A stretch of 60,979 bases of DNA, taken from assembly GCA_031270325.1 (NCBI GenBank), contig JAISXW010000022.1, positions 1 through 60,979 on the forward strand, in the 5' to 3' direction. This DNA comes from Streptococcaceae bacterium. Its GTDB lineage: Bacteria; Bacillota; Bacilli; Lactobacillales; Streptococcaceae. A program made the translations under genes and the position numbers. Shown here in pieces: positions 45,971 to 54,196 of the stretch. The notes under the pieces were generated by a model that was given only the letters and a program-made list of their open reading frames with translations, had not been told where the DNA came from and did no database searches. Within the stretch, counting starts at the first letter, position 1. Each line of letters starts with the position of its first letter.

Positions 45971-48529
45971 CTAATAAGCAATATTCCGTCGGTTAAGTAG
46001 CGCCAAGTTCTTATCAATCTGTGGGGTTAGCTTACCCACCAACGTCCCATCATCTAGCACCAACTTGATATCCATTGCTTTAAGCAGTGCTGGAAACATC
46101 TCAGTCGTGAGATTTGTCAGTGCATCAACCTTAGCGTTTAGGTCAAGCATCGAAACCGTCCCATCTATTGCCGTATGAATGCCTGTGTTGATATCGAAGT
46201 TTGGCACATCAAGTGATTTTGGGAGTGCATCTTGCATGTCTTGTGTCACACTGTCCATTTCCTTATCAAAACCTACGCCAACACCAAGTGCTAGGTTTTT
46301 ACCAATTTCATCTCGGAACAGAGTAGATGGTGATTTAATGCCAAAGAAACTCTTGATGCTTTTAACCACGCCGCCAAAGAAGCCGGATATCTTTTCATAC
46401 AGCCAAGCGCCCGCATTACTAATTCCATTCCATAAGCCTTTGATTAAGTTCAACCCAATCGTTCCCATCGTGGAGACGTATGCGCCAAATGCACGTGTTA
46501 AGCCACTGATGATTTGGGGTACTGCTCGGACAATTGCGGACACGATTTGGGGCATATTGCGCACTAAAGCTGTGATGAGCTGCACCCCTGCATTGATGAT
46601 TAATGGCATATTATTGACGAGTGTGCCAACAATGCCGTTGATGATTTGAGGCATGGCATTGGCAATCGTTGTGATAATTTGGGGCAACGCACCAATCAGA
46701 GCAACTAACAACTGAATACCTGCTTGAATGATCTGTGGAATAGCACCGATTACCGCATTGATAACATTTTGAATTATCAGAGGTATTGCATTTACAATTG
46801 CTTTGATGATTTCTGGCATGGCACCGACTAATGCCGTTAATAGCTGAATCCCAGTTTTAATGATAATCGGAATGGCGTCAATTAGGAAATCAACTAAACT
46901 CGTGATGATTTTGGGTAAGGCTTCAACCAAAATAGGCAAAGCTGTAATCAGACCTTCAGCCAGTCCCATAATCAACTGTAATGCGGCATCTAGTATCAAT
47001 GGTAAATTCTCAATCAGACTTTGTACAATTGTGATAACCGCTTGGATCGTCGCAGGGATTAATTCCGGTAATGCTTGACCAATTCCTTGAACCAAAGTCG
47101 TAATCAGTTGAAAAGCGGCATCAATAAGCAAGGGTAGATTGTCAATCAAGGTTTGCACGATTGTTAGCACCGCTTGGACGACAACTGGAATCAGTGTAGG
47201 CAAGAGTTCGAGTACTGTCGTCAACACTTGCGAGAATAGTGACGTCACAGTCTCAAGCACCGTTGGCAACAATTCTCCAACAGCTTTAAGCATGGCATCA
47301 ATAGCAGTCGGTAAGGCCTTAACAAGGTTTTCAATCACTGGTGTGATGTTCTTCATTACATTTTGAAAGGCCTCCACCACATTATTCATCAAGCCTTGCA
47401 CATCTGCGTTGGCATTACCAAGACCAGTCATCAGATTTTGAATGCTAGACTGCATGCCTTGAATTGAGCCACCGATTGTTTCGGTCGCCTCTTTTGCGGT
47501 TGTGCCTGTGATACCCATCTCCGTTTGAATGACGTGAATCGCTTCAGTCACATCTGCGAAATTTGACAGGTCGTACTTGACACCTGAAATTTTTTCAGCT
47601 TCTGTGAGCAAGCGTTCCATTTCGGACTTTGTACCGCCAAAACCAATTTTCAGGTTGTCCAACATCCCATAATTACCTTTGGCAAAGCCCTGATAGGCGT
47701 TTTGGATGGACTCAATATCCGTCCCCATCTTATTGGCATTATCGCTCATATCGGTGATGGCTTGATCGGCAACACCAGCCGCTTTTGCGGTATCGCCATT
47801 GAGAGAAGCAATCAGACTTGCCGAGAATCCAGTGACCGTTTCCATATACTCATTGGCAGATAGACCTGCCGTCTTAAAAGCATTCTCGGCAGACTTTTGA
47901 ACCGCTCCTGATGCATCCCCGAAAAGTGTATCCACCCCACCGACTAGCTGTTCATACTCCGAATAAGCGGACACAACTTCTTTACCAAGTTTAACGGCTG
48001 CGGCTCCTGCCGCTAGTGCGACTGCACCCATAGCGACACCGATGCCCTTTAGCACACCGCCTAGCTTTTCAAACCGAGTTCCCGACTTGTCAGCCTCATC
48101 AGCTGTGTCTTTGAGTTCATTGCCTAAATCATCCGTTTTCTTGGTGGCATCAACTTCTTCATTACCCATGCTATCTATCGCTTTTTCATTTTGAGCAACT
48201 TCACGTTCCATACCATTGAGCTGTGCCTTGGCATTATTCAACTGAATCGCCCAGTTTTGGGTGCGCTTGTCATTTTCTCCGAATGATTCCGTCGCATTTT
48301 TTAACGCTTTTTCGAGAGTTTGAATTTTCTCTTTTTGGGCATCAATGGATTTGTTTAAAACTGAATTGCGAGCAGAAACTGCCTGAACCGACTTGTCATT
48401 TTTATCGAACTCTGATGAGACGAGTTTCATCTCAGAGCCTAGTACTTTAAAACTTTGGTTGATTTCACGAAGTGAGTTCTTCCACTCTTTTTCTCCCTCG
48501 ATGCCGATTTTTAAACCAAAATCACTCAT
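45971..48529 (-). CDS. Tape measure protein
   Basis: 852 residues. N-terminal coiled coil (1-150), a soluble region with GFSASLIASLNGD and TEAIHVIQTEMGITGTTAKEA segments typical of TMPs, then hydrophobic repeats of about 37 residues from about 400 to 690 (recurring ALPQII...AIPLII patterns), and a C-terminal SPSTLFRDEIGKNLALGVGVGF motif. Determines tail length. The usual next gene upstream, the tail chaperone, is displaced by about 3 kb of cargo. Confidence 0.93.
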   Translation of the reverse strand: MSDFGLKIGIEGEKEWKNSLREINQSFKVLGSEMKLVSSEFDKNDKSVQAVSARNSVLNKSIDAQKEKIQTLEKALKNATESFGENDKRTQNWAIQLNNAKAQLNGMEREVAQNEKAIDSMGNEEVDATKKTDDLGNELKDTADEADKSGTRFEKLGGVLKGIGVAMGAVALAAGAAAVKLGKEVVSAYSEYEQLVGGVDTLFGDASGAVQKSAENAFKTAGLSANEYMETVTGFSASLIASLNGDTAKAAGVADQAITDMSDNANKMGTDIESIQNAYQGFAKGNYGMLDNLKIGFGGTKSEMERLLTEAEKISGVKYDLSNFADVTEAIHVIQTEMGITGTTAKEATETIGGSIQGMQSSIQNLMTGLGNANADVQGLMNNVVEAFQNVMKNITPVIENLVKALPTAIDAMLKAVGELLPTVLETVTSLFSQVLTTVLELLPTLIPVVVQAVLTIVQTLIDNLPLLIDAAFQLITTLVQGIGQALPELIPATIQAVITIVQSLIENLPLILDAALQLIMGLAEGLITALPILVEALPKIITSLVDFLIDAIPIIIKTGIQLLTALVGAMPEIIKAIVNAIPLIIQNVINAVIGAIPQIIQAGIQLLVALIGALPQIITTIANAMPQIINGIVGTLVNNMPLIINAGVQLITALVRNMPQIVSAIVRAVPQIISGLTRAFGAYVSTMGTIGLNLIKGLWNGISNAGAWLYEKISGFFGGVVKSIKSFFGIKSPSTLFRDEIGKNLALGVGVGFDKEMDSVTQDMQDALPKSLDVPNFDINTGIHTAIDGTVSMLDLNAKVDALTNLTTEMFPALLKAMDIKLVLDDGTLVGKLTPQIDKNLALLNRRNIAY

Positions 48530-48561
48530 GAATTATCGCCTCCTTTCTGTTTTAGGGTACG

Positions 48562-48619
48562 AAAAAAGACCACCGAAGTATAGTGACCCCAAAAGTTAGA
48601 ATCGGTTCAGTAGTCTTTT
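48562..48619 (-). terminator. Terminator-like hairpin after the DUF262 gene
   Basis: AAAGACTACTGAACCG and CGGTGGTCTTT arms, separated by about 25 nt, followed on the minus strand by six T residues. Confidence 0.5.
48581..48600. mobile_element. Possible IS3-family end remnant
   Basis: TAGTGACCCCAAAAGTTAGA resembles the terminal inverted repeat style of IS150-group IS3 elements. No transposase gene and no partner repeat were found, so it is at most a scar. It lies between the tape measure and the DUF262 cargo gene. Confidence 0.3.
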
Positions 48620-48636
48620 GTAATTGTTTTTTCTTT

Positions 48637-50355
48637 TTATATAGTAGCCATCAAGTAATCTATAATTTTATTTTTTCGTATATCAATCAGCTCCTTAGTC
48701 CATTTTTTTGAATCTTGAGTCATATCATAAACCTCCTGCTGATGTTTTAAAGGACTACCATTATAAGTTTTTCTTTTTTCCTCAAATGGTCGGTTACCAA
48801 TTGCTCTATTATGACTTGCTGATAATAACAGATGATTCCCTATTGAATCTAAATACTTTTCTTTAAATTCATCGTCATATTTTGGATAGCCATTTGCTAT
48901 TGGTTCGCCGTTAGTAGGAGTTTGAGGTGCAATATGTTCCAAGTCCGGTGAAATCACGTCATCAAAAGCTCTAGGCTTATAGCCAAGGATTTTTTCGCTT
49001 GATAGATGATTTTCATACAGCCAAAGTAAATATTTACTTACACCCCTGTTCATTGTTTGTTCTAACTTTTCTTTTACTTTATCATCGTTCCAAGAAGCCC
49101 ACCACCAAGATTCATTATCTATATGTTTCATCCATTCAATGTGAGAAATTATAGCATCTACATTTTTTCCAACTTCTGAAAGATCGTCAAATTCTTTAAA
49201 CTTATCATTCAATCTTATCGCCAAATCTGTTTTTCGGTTGGTAAGTCGTTTTCTTAGCAATATATCTCTTAAAGCCTTAGCAAGTTTCCCTTTATTATCA
49301 TCCGAAATGTTGAATCTGTAGGATTTTATTATAAATGGCATCGCTAATGCTATCCCCCCTAAAGATATAAGCTCTTCGAAAGGCCAAATTTTTTTTCGAT
49401 CGTTGCGATAAAACTGAGTTAGATTTTCAAAAGAATTTTCTAGATACTCCGTGAAATTTTTTGAGAATTTAATCGGATCTTCCACTAGCTTAGCTTCAAT
49501 TTTTTTATCGGGTTCCTCAACCTTTAAATTATTGAGAAAAACCTGAACAGCATAACTCAGTATGCTATCTTCATCGAGATAATCTTCAAGAAAAGAGATT
49601 GACTCATATATTCTTTCAAATCTTGACTTAATTTGTTCTATCACTCCAGATTTTACGCTATCATTTTCTTTTGATAAATGTATTTGAAACATCATTTTAG
49701 CTTTTAAAATTTCTAATCTACTTGGACTTTTTCCTCGATTATTTTCAAAAATAAACATTTGAATTGCTTGTGTTTCAGATTCTACTTGAAATGTCGAACA
49801 AGAGGCTTCAGAAATAGCTGAAAAGACTTTTTGCAGATATTCTGCATCTTTATCCCAAAAGTATGCTTTAAATTTATCATACGCTGTAACAATACGTTTT
49901 TGTGAACTGCTTTTTGGATTTATCTTACTTTTATTTTCTTCAAAAATATAATCAATAAAGACTTGATTGTCGTAACTTACTGTTGAAAAATTATAATCAT
50001 ATTCCGTTCCAATAAATTGATTACATTCTTTTTCAATTTCGATTGAATTTTCATTCCGACTTTCAATTACATGAAAAATTGCAGCAGTAGCAATCATAAT
50101 AGTAGTCAACCGTTGTTGACCATCTATGATAGCGTATTTATTCTCCTGGGTTTTTTCAAAAATAAAATGACCAAAATAGTATGGATTCTCCGTTTTACTT
50201 TCTATATATTCCTCAATATCCAATATAAACTGATCGATTTGTTTGATTTTATTATCTCCAACCTCCCATGAATAAGCTCTCTGATAAGATGGAACGTGTA
50301 TTTTATTTCCTGAAACCATTTCTAATATAGTCTGCTTATTACTTGTATTTATCAT
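48637..50355 (-). CDS. DUF262/DUF1524 protein (GmrSD-like, probable antiphage nuclease)
   Basis: 572 residues. N-terminal DUF262 domain with YQRAYSWE (near 20) and the nucleotide-binding DGQQRLTT; C-terminal DUF1524 His-Asn nuclease domain with DLEHIAPQTP and GNHLLLSASHNRAIGNRPF. In the characterised member GmrSD these domains use NTP hydrolysis to drive cleavage of modified phage DNA. Strongly A+T-rich compared with the structural genes around it. It has its own extended -10 promoter, AAAGGGG ribosome site and hairpin, so it is a cargo gene inserted between tail chaperone and tape measure. Confidence 0.85.
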   Translation of the reverse strand: MINTSNKQTILEMVSGNKIHVPSYQRAYSWEVGDNKIKQIDQFILDIEEYIESKTENPYYFGHFIFEKTQENKYAIIDGQQRLTTIMIATAAIFHVIESRNENSIEIEKECNQFIGTEYDYNFSTVSYDNQVFIDYIFEENKSKINPKSSSQKRIVTAYDKFKAYFWDKDAEYLQKVFSAISEASCSTFQVESETQAIQMFIFENNRGKSPSRLEILKAKMMFQIHLSKENDSVKSGVIEQIKSRFERIYESISFLEDYLDEDSILSYAVQVFLNNLKVEEPDKKIEAKLVEDPIKFSKNFTEYLENSFENLTQFYRNDRKKIWPFEELISLGGIALAMPFIIKSYRFNISDDNKGKLAKALRDILLRKRLTNRKTDLAIRLNDKFKEFDDLSEVGKNVDAIISHIEWMKHIDNESWWWASWNDDKVKEKLEQTMNRGVSKYLLWLYENHLSSEKILGYKPRAFDDVISPDLEHIAPQTPTNGEPIANGYPKYDDEFKEKYLDSIGNHLLLSASHNRAIGNRPFEEKRKTYNGSPLKHQQEVYDMTQDSKKWTKELIDIRKNKIIDYLMATI

Positions 50356-50392
50356 TCAAAATGTCCCCTTTACTATAATCATAGATACCTAT

Positions 50393-50401
50393 ATTATATC
50401 A
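50393..50401 (-). promoter_or_regulatory. Extended -10 promoter of the DUF262 gene
   Basis: TGATATAAT on the minus strand (50401-50393), 37 nt before the ATG, with no good -35 box. Confidence 0.5.
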
Positions 50402-50418
50402 CATTAGCAATGTAAATA

Positions 50419-50595
50419 TTACACCCCACCAGGTATCACCTCATCAATAAACAGCTCAACTTTAGGTTTACTGATTCCAGTAAACTGCTTATGACACTCC
50501 CACAAATCCAAAAACAAGCCAAGTGAACATAGCCAGAAATCGTCTGATACCAGGCCCATTTGAACTTTGCCGTAATAGTAAAGGCGAGTAAACAT
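50419..50595 (-). pseudogene. Second, diverged copy of the tail-chaperone T segment
   Basis: An uninterrupted 58-codon frame (from ATG 50595 to TAA 50419) aligns without gaps to the frameshift extension at 51613-51800; by hand count 44 of 57 residues are identical, including LDLWECHKQF and SKPKVE. It lacks the G part and the slippery site, so it is probably a remnant. It and the intact copy are direct repeats bracketing the AbiF-like gene. Confidence 0.75.
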
Positions 50596-50601
50596 TTCTT
50601 C

Positions 50602-50630
50602 TTGTAGTTTCGTGATAATTATGGTATACT
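50602..50630 (+). promoter_or_regulatory. Promoter of the AbiF-like gene and its leader RNA
   Basis: TTGTAG (50602-50607), 17 nt, TATACT (50625-50630). It starts right at the edge of the duplicated T segment and points against the late operon. Confidence 0.75.
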
Positions 50631-50636
50631 GTACTT

Positions 50637-50689
50637 AACAGAACTCGACACGCCTCTCTTTTGATGCGGACCACGTCGAGTCATTTTTT
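50637..50689 (+). ncRNA. Candidate structured RNA upstream of the AbiF-like gene
   Basis: From the predicted start site there is a 7-bp perfect stem ACTCGAC (50643-50649) / GTCGAGT (50675-50681) enclosing an inner CGC/GCG pairing, followed by six T residues (50684-50689). It resembles a short RNA with its own terminator placed between promoter and ORF. A conserved structured RNA has been reported upstream of AbiF-family genes; membership of this sequence in that class is inference. Confidence 0.5.
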
Positions 50690-50708
50690 ATTTATAGGAG
50701 ATAACAAA

Positions 50709-51578
50709 ATGCCTCTTAAACCACAACAACAATCACTTACGATTGACGAACAAATTGAAAATCTTAAAAATCTCAATCTCACGATCCAAGATGAAAATTT
50801 TGCACGTTTATTCTTAAATGATGTGTCCTATTTTCGCTTTATTAAAGCATATAGTCTTGGATTGAAACCCAAAAATGGTAATTACTACAATGGGGTGTCA
50901 TTTGAACATATTGTTGAGTTGTATCGCTTCAATGCAAATTTACGACAAGAACTTCTTCCACATATCGAGCGTGTTGAGATAAATTTACGTGCTCGTATAG
51001 CTAATTATTTTTCAGTCAAATACGGAACACTTGGTTATAAAGATAGTTCCAATTTCACTAATTCGTTTTATCATCAACAATTTATAAACAATATCTCTCA
51101 AGAAATCAATAGAAACAAACGTTCTCCATTTATCAAAAATTATCAAAATAACTATCAAAATGCCGATATCCCATTTTATGCGCTGGTCGAAATTATAAGT
51201 TTTGGAACACTTTCAAAATTCTACAAAAATTTATTAAATGACGATAAAAAGCATATCTCTAAAAGTTATGGTGTCTCTTATAAATATTTTGAAAGCTGGA
51301 TTGAAAGCATTGCCTATGTTCGTAATCTATGTGCACACTACGGTAGGCTTTACAATGCCATTCTTACAAAAAAGCCAATTTTGTATAAGCAATTCAACGA
51401 AGCAGGTATAAGAAACGATAGACTTTTCGGAATCCTTTGTTGCCTAAAAGAACTTGTTCCAGATGATCATCATTGGGATAAATTTGTCAATAATATTGAA
51501 AAGAGCTTCTCAAAATATCCTCATGCCGATAAATTCAAAATGGGCTTCCCCATTAACTGGATACAAATTTTGAAATAA
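50709..51578 (+). CDS. AbiD/AbiF-family abortive infection protein (Abi_2)
   Basis: 289 residues from the ATG at 50709, which follows AGGAG; the frame opens at 50661 inside the leader hairpin. The family hallmark regions are present: N-terminal LTIDEQIENLKN and FLNDVSYFRFIKAYSLGLK, central VELYRFNANLRQELLPHIERVEINLRARI, and the C-terminal HEPN-type RxxxxH motif in RNLCAHYGRLYN, suggesting an RNase. It is on the plus strand, opposite to all phage late genes, with its own promoter and terminator. A prophage cargo gene, probably expressed in the lysogen. Confidence 0.88.
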   Translation: MPLKPQQQSLTIDEQIENLKNLNLTIQDENFARLFLNDVSYFRFIKAYSLGLKPKNGNYYNGVSFEHIVELYRFNANLRQELLPHIERVEINLRARIANYFSVKYGTLGYKDSSNFTNSFYHQQFINNISQEINRNKRSPFIKNYQNNYQNADIPFYALVEIISFGTLSKFYKNLLNDDKKHISKSYGVSYKYFESWIESIAYVRNLCAHYGRLYNAILTKKPILYKQFNEAGIRNDRLFGILCCLKELVPDDHHWDKFVNNIEKSFSKYPHADKFKMGFPINWIQILK

Positions 51579-51586
51579 ATTATCAC

Positions 51587-51615
51587 CCCTCATTTCAGAC
51601 GAATGAGGGTTTTTA
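51587..51615 (+). terminator. Terminator of the AbiF-like gene
   Basis: CCCTCATT (51587-51594) / AATGAGGG (51602-51609) with a 7-nt loop and five T residues. The T-run touches the stop codon of the convergent tail-chaperone extension (51613-51615). Confidence 0.88.
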
Positions 51616-52181
51616 TACCCCACTCGGAAACACCTCATCAATAAACCTCTCAACTTTAGGCTTACTCAACCCATTAAACTGTTTATGACACTCCCATAAA
51701 TCCAAAAACTGCCCTAGTGGACAAAACCAGAAATCATCTGGTGTCATACCCATTTGAACCGTTCCGTAATAACACAGGCGAGTAAATGTCTCCTCATCAC
51801 TTACTCGCCCTGCTTGTTTTTTCCCGTATCTTCACTTTCGATGTATCGAGCTGTCCCTTTGAACATTGCCTCTGTGATTGCCTCTTTGTAGTTGGATAAA
51901 TCAAGCGGTGAGGTTAAAAGTTCCACGTATTCAGTCGTGAGTTCCTCTTTCTTGTCTTTATTTTTGAGATTGTAAATCTTGATGGATTGATTGGCAAGAA
52001 TCGTAATCAGCCAAACAATCTCGTCAAGCGCAAGCTCAAAATTCTCAGACTTGAGCAACTTATCCCCTAGACTATCAAGACCTCCGTAATGTGCAGCGAT
52101 TTCCTTGGTCGCAAGGGTGGTTAAAATCAACTCGTAGTCTTGACCTGCAAGCGAAATCGTGGCACTTCTATCGTTTGTCAT
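51613..52181 (-). CDS. Tail assembly chaperone G-T fusion made by -1 frameshift
   Basis: Reading gpG from 52181, slipping -1 at A AAA AAC (51822-51816) and continuing to TAA 51613 gives a 189-residue fusion. The extension reads QAGRVSDEETFTRLCYYG...FIDEVFPSGV. Such G/GT pairs are the rule for siphovirus tail chaperones that coat the tape measure. The ORF of the extension has no start of its own with a ribosome site. Confidence 0.8.
51801..52181 (-). CDS. Tail assembly chaperone G
   Basis: 126 residues, the unshifted product, ending KNKQGE. Helical protein with a conserved ALDEIVWLITILANQS segment, directly after the major tail protein. It normally makes most of the chaperone, with the GT fusion a minor product. 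Confidence 0.85.
   Translation of the reverse strand: MTNDRSATISLAGQDYELILTTLATKEIAAHYGGLDSLGDKLLKSENFELALDEIVWLITILANQSIKIYNLKNKDKKEELTTEYVELLTSPLDLSNYKEAITEAMFKGTARYIESEDTGKNKQGE
51816..51822 (-). promoter_or_regulatory. -1 ribosomal frameshift slippery site
   Basis: Heptamer A AAA AAC in the gpG zero frame, six codons before the gpG stop; the -1 frame is open for 62 further codons. This is a classic X XXY YYZ site. Confidence 0.8.
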
Positions 52182-52193
52182 TAGGTTACCTCC

Positions 52194-52784
52194 TTAGGTT
52201 GTTTGGAAATTCGGTTCATAGACAGCTGTGTACCAACCAGTGATGATGGCAGTTGCGACACCAGTATCCCCCTCATCCACTTCTGCTTTCCATGGGTGTT
52301 TCCCATTACCGTCTAGTTTGTTTCTGCGCATGACCGTACCCTCAATTGTTGGTGTTGAAAAGGTAATGCTGTCGCCTTTGGTCGCAAGACTCGAGCTTGG
52401 TACGGCAAATTTCACCTTGTAAAGCCAGACGTATTTGTACTTCCCGTTCGACTTCTTAGCACGAAAGCCAATCGCCACAGGTGCACCTCCGTCTTCACTC
52501 GCTGATATCAAAACACCCTTCTTATCGACAACCGCCCCTGTTAAGGCGGCCGCAACTGTTGTGCCAATATTATCAACGCCAAGTGTAATCTTCCCTTCTT
52601 TAAATTCTTTAACGACTTCACTTGCACCATCGTCTGCGTAAAGGGTCGCTTCTGCTAACTCAACAGAAAGTTCCGCAGAGATTGCTTTGGCAAGACTAAC
52701 TGGCGTGCTATAGGTTTCGTCACCTGTTGTCGGTGATTCTGTAATTGGTGCATAGTAGAGTTTATCCAAACCAATTGTACTCAT
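52194..52784 (-). CDS. Major tail protein
   Basis: 196 residues, phi13-type major tail protein: N-terminal GLDKLYYAPITESPTTGDETY, ELSVELAEATLYADDG, and a C-terminal VWLYKVKFAVPSSS. Forms the tail tube. Located between tail-completion genes and the chaperones. Confidence 0.88.
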   Translation of the reverse strand: MSTIGLDKLYYAPITESPTTGDETYSTPVSLAKAISAELSVELAEATLYADDGASEVVKEFKEGKITLGVDNIGTTVAAALTGAVVDKKGVLISASEDGGAPVAIGFRAKKSNGKYKYVWLYKVKFAVPSSSLATKGDSITFSTPTIEGTVMRRNKLDGNGKHPWKAEVDEGDTGVATAIITGWYTAVYEPNFQTT

Positions 52785-53128
52785 GTTATTTCCTCCATTG
52801 TGTAATACTTAGCGACATCAATCGCTGTGTGGTAAAAGTTCGTGTCCAGTTCCAATTCAATAAATCGTCTACCCGTAATTGTGAACCCCTTAGCCAAAAG
52901 TTTGTATATGATTTGCGATTGCTTGATCAGATAATTCCCTTTTGAGAAAAACGAAATCCGTACTTCCTTGATGTCAATTGTAGGTAAGTTATCCGCAAAT
53001 ACCTCAAACTCATCAACGAGTGGTGTTAGGACCGCATAGTTATCTGGTGCCTTGCTAGAAAACTCACCCGTTTCAACAGGCACATTTAAATCGTCTAACA
53101 AAGCATTCAATTCTGCTAAAATGCTCAT
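52781..53128 (-). CDS. Tail terminator/minor tail protein (DUF3168-like)
   Basis: 115 residues in the usual tail-terminator position between the HK97 gp10-like and major tail genes. Stop overlaps the next ATG. Assignment rests mainly on position and length. Confidence 0.65.
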   Translation of the reverse strand: MSILAELNALLDDLNVPVETGEFSSKAPDNYAVLTPLVDEFEVFADNLPTIDIKEVRISFFSKGNYLIKQSQIIYKLLAKGFTITGRRFIELELDTNFYHTAIDVAKYYTMEEIT

Positions 53129-53556
53129 ATCCTTTCCACCTCACTTTCTAGCTTGCTTTTCATCGTCTCAATACAAGATTTTCTAGACTGTCGTTTTGCC
53201 GGTTTCAAGAATGGCTTAGGTGCTTGATTATGCTTGCCATACTCCAAGACATTGGCAATTAGCGCATTTGACTTACCATCACTTCTCGGTTCATCAAAAC
53301 CAACTTTAATATCCCATTCGCCGTTCCTATTTTGGTTCGGCTTGGTCACACCAAGTGCTGACTCGAGTTCTCCAGTTGATTGACTTGAGAACTTTGTACC
53401 TGAACCTATAACCGCAGATAAGTTTGCTTTGACTCTTGATTCGACAACTTCAGCTCCTGATTCTAAAACTCGTGGTAAAATGTCGTCCGTCTTGCTTTCA
53501 AGTTTTGATATCTTGAGTAAGAAGTCATCTGGCATTTTAAACGTTGCTTTAGCCAT
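53125..53556 (-). CDS. HK97 gp10-like head-tail protein
   Basis: 143 residues with ANVLEYGKHNQAPKPFLKPA, the characteristic segment of gp10 family tail-completion proteins. Overlaps both neighbours by a few bases. Confidence 0.85.
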   Translation of the reverse strand: MAKATFKMPDDFLLKISKLESKTDDILPRVLESGAEVVESRVKANLSAVIGSGTKFSSQSTGELESALGVTKPNQNRNGEWDIKVGFDEPRSDGKSNALIANVLEYGKHNQAPKPFLKPAKRQSRKSCIETMKSKLESEVERI

Positions 53557-53887
53557 CTCGACTTGCCTCCATTTTCTCAGCTAGAATTTCCAAATACATA
53601 CTCCGATTGCGGACATTTTCAACTGAGGTAATTTGATACCTATCGTTGTCGCAGATGATGACCATTTCCGTGGTCACTTCAAGTTTTGGGATAAACCTAA
53701 AGCGAAACAGGCAAGTGGCGGTACTAAAGGTCGCTAAATTAATCCATTTCTCAGTTGCGTTTTTATCTTCCTTGTAAGCTCTAACATTTGCGAGCACCAC
53801 ATCTTGTTTGGTCACGAAGCCATCTGAGTCCTTGATGTTCTGCGTTTGAATCAATTTGATAAGCTGAGTCATCTTACCAAAACTCAT
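53549..53887 (-). CDS. Head closure (head-tail adaptor) protein
   Basis: 112 residues from the ATG at 53887, which overlaps the stop of the connector gene (ATGA); the frame opens at 53935. Segments such as ITSVENVRNRSMYLEILAE fit the SPP1 gp16/HK97 gp7-like head-closure family. Confidence 0.8.
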   Translation of the reverse strand: MSFGKMTQLIKLIQTQNIKDSDGFVTKQDVVLANVRAYKEDKNATEKWINLATFSTATCLFRFRFIPKLEVTTEMVIICDNDRYQITSVENVRNRSMYLEILAEKMEASRDG

Positions 53888-54195
53888 ACCGACCACCGCC
53901 TGTCTAGTCGCAACAATAAATTGACTGTTTCCCAAACTTGCTTTGCGGCACTAACGTTATCCGAAAAGAAGCCTCCTGTTGAGCCGTCACGACTTTCGTA
54001 TAAGTGGCTGACAAGCATGATAACTGCTTGTTCAGTAGTTGATGGCATTGGATTATCCGTATAAGTACCAGCCTCTATATGTTGGTAGCTTTCCGCATAA
54101 GAAAGAGCTGTCAAAATTAAGCCTTTGATCAGCTCATCATCCACATCATGTTCCAGTATCAGATTGGCTTTAACTTTCTCAAGTAGCTCACTCAT
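53884..54195 (-). CDS. Head-tail connector protein (gp6-like)
   Basis: 103 residues; the helical pattern ELLEKVKANLILEHDVDDELIKGLILTALSYAESY and the MPSTTEQAVIMLVSHLYESR segment are typical of phage connector proteins that extend the portal. Confidence 0.88.
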   Translation of the reverse strand: MSELLEKVKANLILEHDVDDELIKGLILTALSYAESYQHIEAGTYTDNPMPSTTEQAVIMLVSHLYESRDGSTGGFFSDNVSAAKQVWETVNLLLRLDRRWSV

Positions 54196-54196
54196 A

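Noticed and set aside
46179-47366. Several plus-strand ORFs antisense to the tape measure gene
   Set aside because: Shadows of the repetitive hydrophobic coding sequence, without start signals.
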